From Vespula vulgaris (Eukaryota; Arthropoda; Insecta; Hymenoptera; Vespidae), in NCBI RefSeq assembly GCF_905475345.1, contig NC_066597.1, forward strand, positions 4,810,001 through 4,874,000: a stretch of 64,000 nucleotides of DNA. The letters run 5' to 3'. Position numbers and translations under genes: made by a program. Under the pieces are notes generated by a model. The model was not told the DNA's origin. It was given only the letters and a program-made list of their open reading frames with translations, and did not search any database. This document shows positions 51,735 to 63,259 of this stretch, in pieces; position 1 is the first letter of the stretch, and each line of letters opens with the position of its first letter.

Positions 51735-53665
51735 TTAATCATCTTCTTCTGACTCGTCACCATCACTTTCATCTTCTAATTCTGGCATGGGAAAACGTAA
51801 TATAGCAGCAATCCCAGTAAGTTGATCTAGTTCTGCGAATAGTATTAAATTATGAATTGATGCGACGTAACTATTATTAACCGCTGTCTATACATATTTT
51901 ATATACAAAGTTTATAATTAATATATTCCTTATAATATCATCATACATACGTTCACCAGAAACGTGTAAACTTGAAAATATTTTAACATCCCCATTATAT
52001 TCTTTGACGTTTTCTACTATTGCAACATACTCTTTCCTTAGTGCAATATCCTGACATCTACGAAACATAAATATATTTATATATATTATTTAAATATACC
52101 TAAATAACATATTATTAAAATACTTTACCTAAATAATTTATCTGATATAAGTAATGTTTCTACTGCTTGAGCCTCATTAGCTTTCTCGACATGTTTTTTA
52201 CCATAGAAAGCTCTAGCAGGATCTATTTGTAATATCGAATAAAATGTTTCTAAAGCTTTCACTTCACTTGCTGCCTTAGTATCAGAAATTCGAGATACTA
52301 CGGCAGGATCGGCCAAAACCTCTAATGAAATCATAAATAATAGTATTACGAAAAGATTTAATTTTATTATTTATTATATGTATATATAAATACATATATT
52401 AAAACATTACCTTTCAACGAATGTTTGAAGCCGGAACTTGAATGTATTAATAAAAATTTGCTTTTATTTTCTAAAATCGTTTTGTTATCAGATTTAATTG
52501 CCTGCTGAACCATGTAATCCATAAATTGATCTTTGACAAATCCAGGACTGGCCAAGATAACACATTTTACAATGTCAAAATTAATATGTCTTAAAATGCC
52601 TTGTAAAATGCTCTCATAAAATTTCACCAGACCCTAGCAAGTTTCAATTTTTTTTATCAGTTTTTCTTTCCTTTTTTTTTTTCATTTAAATTGAATCGTG
52701 TATTAATAAAATTGGTGTTTTACTTAGAAGTATTACTTTTTCATGCTGTGAAACATTCCCTTTTCGTTTCCTAGGTATAACTTGATCTATTTTTGCACGT
52801 ACTATTGTCATATTGGATGTTATCAAACAAATGTGTGCGATGCCTTCTTGCATTACCACAGCAGCAACATCTGCTTTCTGAGAAGAAAATATTACATTAT
52901 ACTGTTGCATTATATTACGATGTAATATCATATTATAATATTTTATAACATTTATTATATACCTGTGTAGGATCGCAAGCAGTATCCACCCTTTCTAATG
53001 TAATTGAATCCCATTTCTCTTTAGTAATAGTAAATTTTCGATTTTGCTCCACATCCAAAGTATGATATTGTCCAGTCTATAAAAACATTCTATTATTCCA
53101 TCTATCATAAATGTTGCACGTATTAAGTTAACTGTAATATTTAAAAATATAAATACCTTAACATATTTATTTTCTACTACGTTTCTACCTTTGAGTCTAA
53201 GGACACAAGCTTGAGTATCAAAATCAACGCCTTCAACGCATATTGTAAGAGTGGTTCTTACTTTATAACTGCTAGAACTTCCAGTTGATGATTCCATTTG
53301 TACTTTTCTAAAGATGATAGAAATAAAATAAAAATATGAATATTATTGAAGTAATTTTGTTAATACATATATATAAATTTTAATATATATATATACATAG
53401 TTTTATATATATATATAAATATATATTATAAAATTAATAATTCTTACCTAAAGGTCGAACAAGTGACAAAATCTCCTTCTGCTATTATATTATAAGCATG
53501 CCACATATCTTCAGTATTCTCTGGTACAAGACCTACTCTTCTAAAAACAATATATAATAGCAAAGTAGAAATATCATAACCATGAAAAGTAAAACATGAT
53601 AATACATAAATATAAATTGCTTACCCCTTCCCATCCTTGTCAACATTTTTTGAGATTAACTTCAT
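51735..53665 (-). CDS. pelo: Pelota, mRNA surveillance / ribosome rescue factor, 9 exons
   Basis: Pelota (Dom34) is an eRF1-like factor that, with Hbs1, splits ribosomes stalled on broken or blocked mRNAs (no-go and non-stop decay); in flies it is also needed in the germ line. Exons in coding order: 53625-53665, 53448-53540, 53157-53307, 52963-53076, 52737-52877, 52411-52633, 52129-52321, 51951-52057, 51735-51832. They total 1161 nt (386 residues, human 385). Family stretches: MKLISKNVDKDGKG at the start, EDMWHAYNII, ACDPTQKADVAAVVMQEG, DIVKCVILASPGFVKDQF, RAFYGKKHVEKANEA, FSSLHVSGEQLDQLTGIAA, then an acidic tail. As in other pelotas there is no GGQ motif, so it does not act as a peptide release factor. 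Complete from ATG to TAA. Confidence 0.96.
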
Positions 53666-54761
53666 CTTTTATATATTTTTATAAATACAACTTCCTAAAA
53701 TTTACAAAATCGACGCTTTATTAAATTAATTATTACGCTGTCTACAACTCAAAAACTTTCTTGGACAGCTCATATAAATTGTATTAGATTATGTTACATT
53801 ATTTATTCAAGTTAAGATATAAATATCTATTGAAACAAATTATTCTAAACATACAATTTAATAAAGCAAAAATGAAATTATTCGATGTTTCTATTCTAGG
53901 TTATTTTTAACGAATAAGTTGTCCATATGATAATTTAATATAAAATTACAATATAACTACCTTAAATGCTATTGCACAAGTATTTATTTATAAATAAGAT
54001 CTGTTTCATGTTTTAAGTTTATTCGAAAGGATATAAAATCTCTTGTGCCATATGTCAAACATGTTACAAACGTTACTCTCCTTCATACGATATAATACAA
54101 AATTCTCACTCAGTAATAACCATAGATCTTACAATACAAGAGTTTCAACCTTGTAGATTACTACGTGAAACAAATTCTTCGTTGTAGTTGGCGCTGTCTA
54201 TCATTTCCGCAGTCCTTTTATGAAAACTTATGAAAAATTAAAAACATACTAATCACTACGTCATTAGAACATGCATACAAAAAAAGAATGCTAATTAAAT
54301 TTCATTAACAATAACTCTTGATATATTTTAATTTAAACGTTTAAAAAAGACAAAAATTTTAATAAATAAAATAGTTTGGATTTTTTTAATCAAATTATAT
54401 TTTATAGAGTTATATTCAGTTAATTTGATTTTTACTGTTGGTACAAGATCTCTGTTACTTAACACAATAATAACATCACGGAATGAAGTATTCTTCGATG
54501 TAATATTAAGCGATCTTACAATTCTGTAAATCTATAAAAATTATCAAGATATTTCTTTTGATTAATTCATGTAATTTAAAATTTTTATTTTTTGCTATGA
54601 TAAAAGTACTGTGAAAAAAATAATTATAGTTATTAAAAAAACTAAATATTAAATAAACCAACTGATATTTATTTGAGATAGTTGGCAGTATATTCAAAAG
54701 TATTTGGCGGTTGTAATGTGTTTTTGTTTTAAGAAGATAGTTTGTTAAATAATTTTCAAAT
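53666..54761. other. Divergent promoter region between pelota and CAP-G
   Basis: About 1.1 kb between divergent start codons. AT-rich; one balanced stretch near 54110-54220 contains a TTGGCGCTGTC word. It probably carries both promoters. No coding sequence is supported. Confidence 0.5.
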
Positions 54762-57700
54762 ATGAGTACGAAACTTAGAGAAATAATGAATGATATTTTT
54801 TATAATGTTCAAATTAATAAAACCTGCCATAAACGGTATATAAAAAGATTAACAAATATCAATCAACAAGTAAGTAACGATTAAATAACATTCTATTTTT
54901 ATTAAATGAATAGCATTTTTGTGTAAGAGTTAACATATTTTTCTCGTTTTAGTATGATCTAGAATCATTTTTGGAAGAATTTATCTCCTGTTTGAAGATT
55001 CCTCTTAGTATGAGCCAAAATCATGTATCCATTGACAATACTCTTCAATTTGCTGCTAAGTATGCCGTTAGCTCTTATGCGTCTTCTAACAGCGAACTAT
55101 GCGAACCTATGTCTCCATTTCTTGAAAAATTATTTGAATTTGTATTGAAACATCACGATGCAAAAGATTCTTCTGTTAGATTTCGCATATGCCATTTTTT
55201 AAATATGTTGTTAAATTCAATGGGAGAAAATGCTTTCATTGATGATGCACTTTGCGATAAAATTACTGTCAATATGATGGATCGATTATTGGATAAATCA
55301 CATAAAGTTAGAGCCCAAGCTATTTTTGCTTTACATAGGCTTCAAGATCCGTCAGATGAAAATTGTCCTGTAATAAAAATGTATATATTTCATTTATCCA
55401 AAGATCCAAAAGTTGAAGTTCGTAAAGCGGTATTAAGTTGTATGGCCAAAAATCAAAAAACATTACATGCCGCTTTGAAGAGAATTAGAGATGTCAGTGA
55501 TATAGTACGAAAAATGGCTTATGATTTTATCAGTAAAATTACGGTAAGATCGTTAACAATCAAACAAAGGAACCAATTGTTAAACGAAGGACTCAAAGAT
55601 AGAGCTGAGAGTGTACGCAAATGTGTAGAAAAAGTACTATTGCCAATATGGCTACGTTATTTTAATGGAATATATATAGATTTGATTAAAGCATTGGATG
55701 CAGAAATCGGAAGTAACGTATCTATTCTAGCGTTAAACGTACTTTTCAAGTAAGTGTTTAATAATTGGTATAAATTATATTAATATTTACTTCAAAAAAT
55801 AAAATTTTAATATAAGTTTAAAATTAATTATGAATACTTACTTATCGATGAATTATATTTTATTTGTTTTGACAGAAACGCTGAGATAGATGAATTAATC
55901 AGTCAAATACCAATTGACGAAACTACAAAACTCATACCAATTAATAAATTAACAAGCGAAAATTGCTTGTACTGGAGATGTGTAGCTAAACATCTTCATA
56001 ATCTATCTTTCTTAGATACATTGGAAAGAATTTTACCTGAATTATCAAGTTTTTCAGCATACATTAATGAGTTTTTAATAATGATATCTTCTAAAACATA
56101 TGAAATGTGGGAAAAACAAACACACCAATTTATTCTTCTTCAACTTCTTGAGATAATTAAACTATATGATTTATCAGATGAAGCAGGAAGAAACAATTTA
56201 AATGACTTGATATTAAATATGCTATCGAGCGATAATTATTACTCTAAAGAAATAATTGAATGCATAGTATATCATCTTGAGAATGTGATACCTGATGTAA
56301 ATAAAAGATTAGATCTTTTATCAAATACAATTAGTAAAATCAGAACTCCAGTAAGAGTTCCTACACAAGTTATAAAAGAAATATCTGCGGAACAAGAACA
56401 TCAAAATAACATGCAAGTATGTAATTATATTTATTTTTTACATTTAGTTTACTAATTATCATTGTATTGATGTTTCTGTTTCTTAGAAAGCCAGATTACG
56501 AGTACAATTACTAGAACTTAAGGAAGAAGAATATCAAGCTATACAAAATAAAGAATATTTGAAAGCTGAAAATCGAAAGGAAGAAATAAATAAAGTAAAT
56601 CAAGAATTGATGAAATTAAATGAACCATCAGAAGCTAATATGGTTATTGTTGACGATGACATTGAAGAAGAGAAAAGCGATTCTGAAACAATGATTAAAT
56701 GTCTTACTATCTTGTGTGCTATGATGAGAGTTAAATCGATAAAAACATTAATGCCTACTCTTAGATGCCTTCTAAATGTAGCGCTTTCAAGTTTGGATGT
56801 AAGTTCTTTATTCTATACATATATACTTTAAATCATTTTCTGTTATTTCTTTTATTAATAGCATATTTATGTTTAGCATCCAGATGACAGAGTTCATATA
56901 TTAGCACTAGAAGCTTTGGGAATATTTTGCATATTAGATAAGGAATTAGCTAAAACACATATTTTGACATTTTTGTTACAATTTTCATTGGAACAAGAAA
57001 AACAAGAAATATGGATTGTTACTTTAAAAGCTCTTTTTGATCTTCTATTACGCTACGGACTAGAATTTTTTGATATCTCAAAAAGTAGTGACAATAATAG
57101 TCTATTAAATAAAACTAATAAACCTGTAAAGTTGTTCAATCGAATGGAAGAAGAAGATATTACTGTTTACAGACAACCATCCAATAATCAAGCACAAAAT
57201 CCTGATATAATGAAAATTCTAATAGGATTAATGGATAATGCGGTCAGTATTATTTCATACTATATATTTTTTATACTATGTTTAGTTTTATATTATTTAT
57301 TAAAATTGTATTACTCATCGCATAATAAAATATAATAAGTTTTCTTAATATTATTACAGAATCAAGATTTGAGAACTATTGCAACTGAAGGACTTTGCAA
57401 ATTATTGATAAATCGTCGTATAAGTAGTTCTACTTTGTTAGCACGGATAATAATTATGTATTATAATCCAGCAAATAATGATGACACTTATCTTTGCCAA
57501 TGTATCAGCAGTTTTTTTGATCAATTCATATTATATGTACCTTTTAATCAAGAAATGCTGGAAGAAGCATTCTTTCCAGTTTTAAAGATCATATGTGATG
57601 CACCAGAGATCAGTCCTCTTCAAGAAATTAATCCTTACAATGTAGCTGCTTTTATTTTGAATTTAACTAGAAATAGAGGTAAAGAATCTGAAAGCATAAA

Positions 57701-58114
57701 CACATATTGTGTACATAATAATTTGGCCTTTGCAATTCTGGCTGAAATTCTAAATTCAGATAGTAAAATCGACAAAGATGTACTCATTAAATGTTTGAAG
57801 GATTTAGATATACAAATAGACGACAATTTATCACAAGAGGATTTAAAAGATGGTATTGAGAAAGTTTTATTAATGGTAAGCTTTAATTATATTATAACAA
57901 TTTGTAAAATATTTATTAGAAAAAATGTATTAAGCGATATTTCTTGTTTTTCGTGATAAAATTATAAAATTAATTTTATTTATATGTCATTTAGGTAAAT
58001 AAGTTCGATAAACGATTGTTGAATTATGTACAAAAATTTAAGAAGAAATTGGAATCACCAGGTATTGTAGAAATTCAAGAGGAGATGGAAAATAATACAG
58101 ATACAGAAGAATGA
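54762..58114 (+). CDS. Cap-G: Condensin complex subunit 3 (CAP-G), HEAT-repeat protein, 7 exons
   Basis: Non-SMC HEAT subunit of condensin I, which compacts mitotic chromosomes together with SMC2, SMC4, CAP-H and CAP-D2. Exons: 54762-54869, 54953-55749, 55876-56416, 56487-56798, 56877-57242, 57360-57875, 57995-58114. They total 2760 nt (919 residues). The N-terminal half is a chain of helical repeats with the HEAT pattern: DSSVRFRICHFLNMLL, KSHKVRAQAIFALHRLQD, DPKVEVRKAVLSCM, DVSDIVRKMAYDFI and ESVRKCVEKVLLPIWLRYF. A coiled, Glu/Lys-rich stretch with an acidic patch lies near residues 480-545. The acidic tail ends ...NTDTEE. A shorter C-terminus than in vertebrate NCAPG is usual in insects. 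Start ATG gives MSTKLREIMNDIF. Only 431 bases separate its stop from the next gene. Confidence 0.9.
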
Positions 58115-58545
58115 ATTTCATTTGATGAATGAATGAATTCAATTCTATATAGTTTCATATTAATGAAGAATTGTTGCTTTCAGAAATGAATTATTGACTG
58201 ATATATTGATTTATGTATATGTACACATCGCGTACATTAGTAATAGGATAATGAAAATTCTAGTTATAAGATTGGAAAATTTATATCTCTATGTAACAGA
58301 TAAGATAATATTTAAAACCTTTTATATTTTTTAATAATACAAACTCTTTAATACTTTATTTAATTTTATTTGCCTTAATAAGTATCAAATACTTTTTAAT
58401 GCTTGTATTAAAAGAGAGAAACTACGTTAATTCGTAACGCAGACAACAGATGGCGTTTAGTCTTGTTTATATCGATACTGTAATTCTTAGACGAACTGTC
58501 AACTTGGCGTAACTATAACCAAGAGATAAAGTTACAAATTAAGCT
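58115..58545. other. Short gap between CAP-G and DNAAF10
   Basis: Tandem same-strand genes 431 bases apart. It should contain the CAP-G 3' UTR (AT-rich, several AATAAT/AATACA words, no clear AATAAA) and the DNAAF10 promoter, with a CAGATGGCG word near 58448. Confidence 0.5.
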
Positions 58546-59930
58546 ATGGAGAAATTATCAAAACCACAAATAATTTGTCATATTGAAAAATCCGTCGATT
58601 ATTCTTTATTTGACACCAAATGGATTCCGTGTAGTGCAAAGTTTGTGGTTATGGGCTCTCGACCTCGTGGTACCGGCATTATACAAATTTATGAAGTATC
58701 AAGTGGTGAATTAAAACATATTAAGGATATTGAACGCTCAAATCCAGTTAAATGTGGAACGTTTAACGCTTCGAGTTTACGAGACAGACACTTAGCAGTT
58801 GGTGATTTCAAGGTACATCTGATAGAACTGCTAGCTCATTGTAATAACACGTGAGTTTTTAAAATTGTTCCACAATTTCTGAATCATGATTCAGACATAT
58901 ATACAGATTATATATTCGTTGGTTTTGTATAATTTATTTATATATTTAAAAATTTCAAGTTATTTCATTAATTATTATTTCAGGGTAAACTTAATATATA
59001 CAATCTCGAAGATCCTTCAATACCGCTTTATACGGCTAATGCTCACGAGGATATTATAAATGCTGTTTCTGGCGTAGCTGGTCACAGCATTGGTTGCGGA
59101 GCACCTGAGTTAGTAACAGGATCACGCGATGGTAGCGTTAAAGTATGGGATCCAAGACAAAAAAGTCGACCGGTAGCTGTAATGGAACCTAAAGAAGGAG
59201 AGAGTCGTAGAGATTGTTGGACAGTTGCCTTCGGTAATTCTTACAACTCTGAAGAAAGAACTGTTGCAGCTGGTTATGACAACGGAGATATCAAAATGTT
59301 TGATTTAAAAGCTATGTCTCTTAGATGGGAGAGTAATCTCAAGAATGGTGTTTGCGGCATTGAATATGATAGGAAGGATATTCCTATGAACAAATTAGTC
59401 GCAACTACTCTTGAGGCTAAATTTTATTTATTCGATTTAAAAACGCAGCATCCAAAGAAAGGTTATGCTTATCTAGTAGAAAAGGTAAGAAACTATTTTT
59501 CAAGAGTAAAATGAAATATAATTAATTATTTGCCTGATTTATTCAGGCACACAAATCAACGATATGGATGGTCAAGCATTTACCACAAAATCGAGAAATA
59601 TTTGCAACCGGTGGTGGAGATGGTTCTCTCTGTCTTTGGAAATAGTAAGTGTTAATGTAAAACCTTATATTTTTCTTCTTTTTAATGCTTATTATCGCAA
59701 TCTAAATATTTTGATTTTTTAGTAATTATCCAGAGAAACGAAAGCAGGTTGATGCGGATGGTATAGAGCAAGGTGTTATTGGAAGTGTAAATCTACTTCA
59801 AAATAATTCTCTTTCAACTCAACCAATTAGTGCCTTAGATTGGAGTCCAGATAAACAAGGATTAGCTGTTTGTACATCGTTTGATCAATGTTTACGAGTT
59901 ATTATAACAACTAAACTTAACCTCGTATGA
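58546..59930 (+). CDS. Dnaaf10: Dynein axonemal assembly factor 10 (WDR92/Monad), WD40 protein, 4 exons
   Basis: WDR92/DNAAF10 is a WD40 co-chaperone adaptor that works with R2TP-type complexes to preassemble axonemal dynein arms in the cytoplasm. Exons: 58546-58812, 58984-59484, 59547-59644, 59723-59930. They total 1074 nt, 357 residues, the length I recall for the human protein. WD-type blades end in IYEV, VWDP, MFDL, LFDL and LCLWK. Family stretches include FVVMGSRPRGTGIIQIYEV, LVTGSRDGSVKVWDPRQ, EIFATGGGDGSLCLW and ALDWSPDKQGLAVCTSFDQ near the C-terminus. Complete from ATG to TGA. Together with TMEM216 it is one of two cilia-linked genes in the window; the pairing may be chance. Confidence 0.95.
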
Positions 59931-60760
59931 AAGAAATACAAAAGTTCAACATAAACAAGTTTGCAAGTAATAATCATTAATAATAACCATTAATGAAATA
60001 TATTCTGTTATAACTTTACACTCTTATGATCGAAGAAATTTAAATTAACTGCTAAAACTATTAGATGAGTAAATAGCGTACGTTCGACGAATACATTGGC
60101 AATATTATCGAGTGAAATTATTAGCTGGCGCTAATATCGGTCTATAATAACGATATCGATTATTTTATCCTTGTTCAATTTGTTCTCGTAGTAGAGCTCA
60201 CCGGTATTACGCAACGCGATGCCGCGAGTAGATAAAGCGAATTATGTGTCATTGGGCCAATCTATTTAGGATCGGACCCTTATTAAGTGACGGCCATCTT
60301 GGCGCATTGCGTTACATAATGATTAGTTCGTCGGCCATCTTAGGTTTACAACTTGCTCTTGTATACATATCGTAGTACCGTAGCACAACATCAACTCATT
60401 TATCGTCGAGTTACAAGGTCACGAATAGTACGAGTTTAATTACATAAATTAGTTCTCATTTCCTTTTCAACTACAATTTGTCTCATTACGATTAATTTAG
60501 TAGAAAAACAATTGCTGTCGTTTCATTTGTTCTCCAAAATAATGATTGATTCGATTTCGAAATAGATTTTCTCTATTAAGCTATTGATAAAAATACTGAC
60601 TCACATCTCTTTAATCGACAGTTTTACGATATTATTATTCTTACGTCATATATATTTCAATCCTACGATATTTTAAATTGATCAAATTTTCTATAATGAT
60701 TATTAAAAAATAAAACAAAGTATATGTACACACACAACACACATATATATATATAACGTT
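59931..60760. other. Intergenic region downstream of DNAAF10
   Basis: Holds the DNAAF10 3' UTR, then a more balanced, CG-containing stretch (about 60060-60430) that looks promoter-like and carries two YY1/Pho-like motifs, then AT-rich sequence with a CA/TA run near 60728-60755. Confidence 0.5.
60291..60344. promoter_or_regulatory. Two YY1/Pho-like motifs in direct orientation
   Basis: CGGCCATCTTGGCG at 60291-60304 and CGGCCATCTTAGG at 60332-60344, 41 bases apart. GCCATCTT is the reverse of AAGATGGC, the YY1/Pho core. Such motifs often sit near transcription or translation starts. Binding is inferred from the motif alone. Confidence 0.4.
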
Positions 60761-60937
60761 TTATTTAGGTTTTTTAAACATAAGTTTGTTAAAAAAGATT
60801 TTTCTAAAATCCGAAAGACCGATACGGTTGTTAGATACGTGGCCTGGAACTGTACCAACTCGGTTGACAGATTGCAAGTAGTGTGCAGATTTCAAAGTTC
60901 TCTCGTCTAAGAACTCGTTACCAAAGATGACTGCCAT
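60761..60937 (-). CDS. Unrecognised small protein, 58 residues, single exon
   Basis: A complete ORF from ATG at 60937 to TAA at 60761. It begins MAVIFGNEFLDERTLK and ends in a basic run, KLMFKKPK. Composition is more balanced and less AT-rich than its surroundings and looks coding. No signal peptide, membrane segment or repeat is visible. An AATAAA overlaps the stop codon, and GT-rich sequence follows on the transcribed strand, as expected of a poly(A) site. The ATG lies inside a palindrome, TGCCAT..ATGGCA. An in-frame stop lies upstream at about 61000, so the start is well bounded unless there is splicing. The opposite strand is also open for 37 codons, so chance cannot be excluded. I recognise no family. 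Confidence 0.35.
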   Translation of the reverse strand: MAVIFGNEFLDERTLKSAHYLQSVNRVGTVPGHVSNNRIGLSDFRKIFFNKLMFKKPK

Positions 60938-62597
60938 GTTAAGATGGCAATGTGTATATGGTGGTGCCTGGCACCTATTTTTGTGGCTCCGGTAGAACGT
61001 TTATTAGTACCGAGCGCTCCCTGGCGTTTATTGTCGTTGAGGAGCATGCGTCGTTGACAACGACAACAACACGACGACGACGACGACGACGACGACGCGA
61101 CGACCATCATGATGATCACCACCAGGACGAATTTGGTGAACGTCCAAAATTTATACGCAAGCTCGAGAACCGTACACGCTATCGCCTTCGTTTTCCAATG
61201 CCATCGTTGCGCAAGGTAAAAATATCTTTACTCCGCATGTTGTTCCAACGATGAAACGACGTCTACTGTTCTATGTTTAAGAATTTAATGAAAACGTTCA
61301 AATGTACTATGTTTAAAAGTTATGCGCGAGAAAACGAAAAAATTAATAAATGATAATATAAATATGAATTTAATGAACCCTCTATAACAACGTCATTGTG
61401 TAACTTCTTTCTTAATTATATTTTATTTCTTTCTTTATTTATTGATTCCTTTTGCAATTGTAAGTTTTATTTCACTCTATTGGCATTTACTTAATTGTTC
61501 TATTATATCCGTAATTTGTTTATGCTTTATTAAAGTCTAAATTTTATATTTAGTATAGTACAATTAATGCTGTATAATTAATACTGTATTACTTTTTCAT
61601 TGTATAATTTTTGTGCTGACGTTAAAACAAATTTGAATTATAGAAGATTAACCTGAAGGAATGTTGTGTGTAATTGTTTACAAAATGTTGTTTAATATTC
61701 GATTTTTATTTAGATTTTTTTTTATTTTTTTTTAATAGAGTTCATCTTAGTTGCAATATTTAATGGTTAATGAAAGTAAATCATCTAATTATAAGACAGA
61801 AGTATTCTTTTATATATAATTATATATAATTACTTAATAAAATGAAATGGACGTTATTTTTTTTCTAATTTTGATCTATTTTTGATTCATGAAATGCATA
61901 CGTACGTTATTGACAAATTGATGTATTCATTGCCAAACATTTAAGTGTGTAAATAGCCACGATGCGTTTTAAATGCCAAACGTTCCAAAGTATGACGTTG
62001 TTCTAATCCAACACTATTAAAAGCCTACAATGGTACGTTCATTGCATGAATCATTTTGTATCATCTATTCATATCAAATGTGAATTTAATTCGACTATAT
62101 TAGTATTGCTTAAATCTTTAGAAATGATTTCGTCATCGATGATTGAATCTGTCGTTTTAAATTGCATCGACCTTTTCAAACGTTCGTAAATACTTACGTT
62201 TTCAATACGAATAATAATTAACTTTTGAATTGCGATAGATGTATTTTTTTAAATAGATAATATACATTATATATAGAATAAAATAAATTGAATATAATTT
62301 TGTTATATATAAAATGCATACAAAAAATATAAAATCAATTCATGCTATATTACCTGTAATAGCCAAACATTTTATTGATAAAAAAAAAAAAAAGCAGATT
62401 TTACGAATGCAAAAATATTCTTTTAAATAAATGCAAAATAAAAAAGAGGAATAAAAACAGCGAATGAATAACAATCTTTCATGTATACTTTATTTCAGTC
62501 AATAAAAAATTGTAAAGTCTTTTCAAAGAACGAGAAGATAAAAATCTTCGTCGATAAGTTTGATCTATTTAGTAATCTATTTAGTAGTAAACGTAAC
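60938..62597. other. Intergenic region with a CG-rich patch and AT-rich remainder
   Basis: 60938-61255 is comparatively GC-rich, with a CGA repeat (about 61070-61100) and competing ORFs on both strands, one (+) ending at a donor-like AAG-GTAAAA near 61217. It may be the 5' exon or promoter of an unidentified transcript. 61260-62597 is AT-rich and holds the RPB8 3' UTR on the minus strand. Nothing else is recognised. Confidence 0.45.
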
Positions 62598-62715
62598 TTA
62601 AAATGCAAGTTTCTTCATGAGCAGGTACATATGTTGATCAATCTCGAAACCATGTAAGTTATTTGCGTCACCCTGCAGTCTCATTAACAATCCACCGAAA
62701 GATACGTAGGCAGAT
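62598..62715 (-). CDS. Polr2H: RNA polymerases I, II and III subunit RPABC3 (RPB8), last exon only
   Basis: RPB8 is a small subunit shared by all three nuclear RNA polymerases. Only the C-terminal exon is in the window: acceptor TTTTTCAG, then 118 bases coding SAYVSFGGLLMRLQGDANNL, then HGFEIDQH and YLLMKKLAF, then TAA at 62598-62600. This is near-identical to the conserved C-terminus of animal RPB8 (about 150 residues). The exon starts in phase with one base completing the previous codon. No other RPB8 exon is seen up to 64000, so the next intron is at least 1.3 kb and the rest lies beyond the window. Confidence 0.95.
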
Positions 62716-63033
62716 CTGAAAAAGAAAGAAAACGAAAATCAGGTGTGTTTTTCGTAATTCAAAATATTGAATATAATACCATGAATATTTAATGTTTAAG
62801 ATATATTAATTTTCTAACAGATTCCTCTATGTGTGTCTGTTTGTATATATATAATTTGTTTAAAATAATGTTATAAAATATTGGATATGATAATTTTTTG
62901 ATATCATCAATATCTAATATCTAAGATATATTTATCTTTCTAATCTCCTTTTTTAACCTGTTTAATAATAATATTATAAAATAGTAAGATATTTGTATAT
63001 CATTAATTTTTATTATTTAGTATATTCATCTTT

Positions 63034-63081
<48 letters not shown>

Positions 63082-63222
63082 TCTCTCTAAATGTTTAAAA
63101 TAGTATTATAAAATTAAATATGATAAGATTTTTTGATACAATTATTATTCGAAGTATATTCATATTCCTAACTTATCTTTCTAATATATTTATATCATTG
63201 TTAAATATAATATTATTAATAA

Positions 63223-63259
<37 letters not shown>

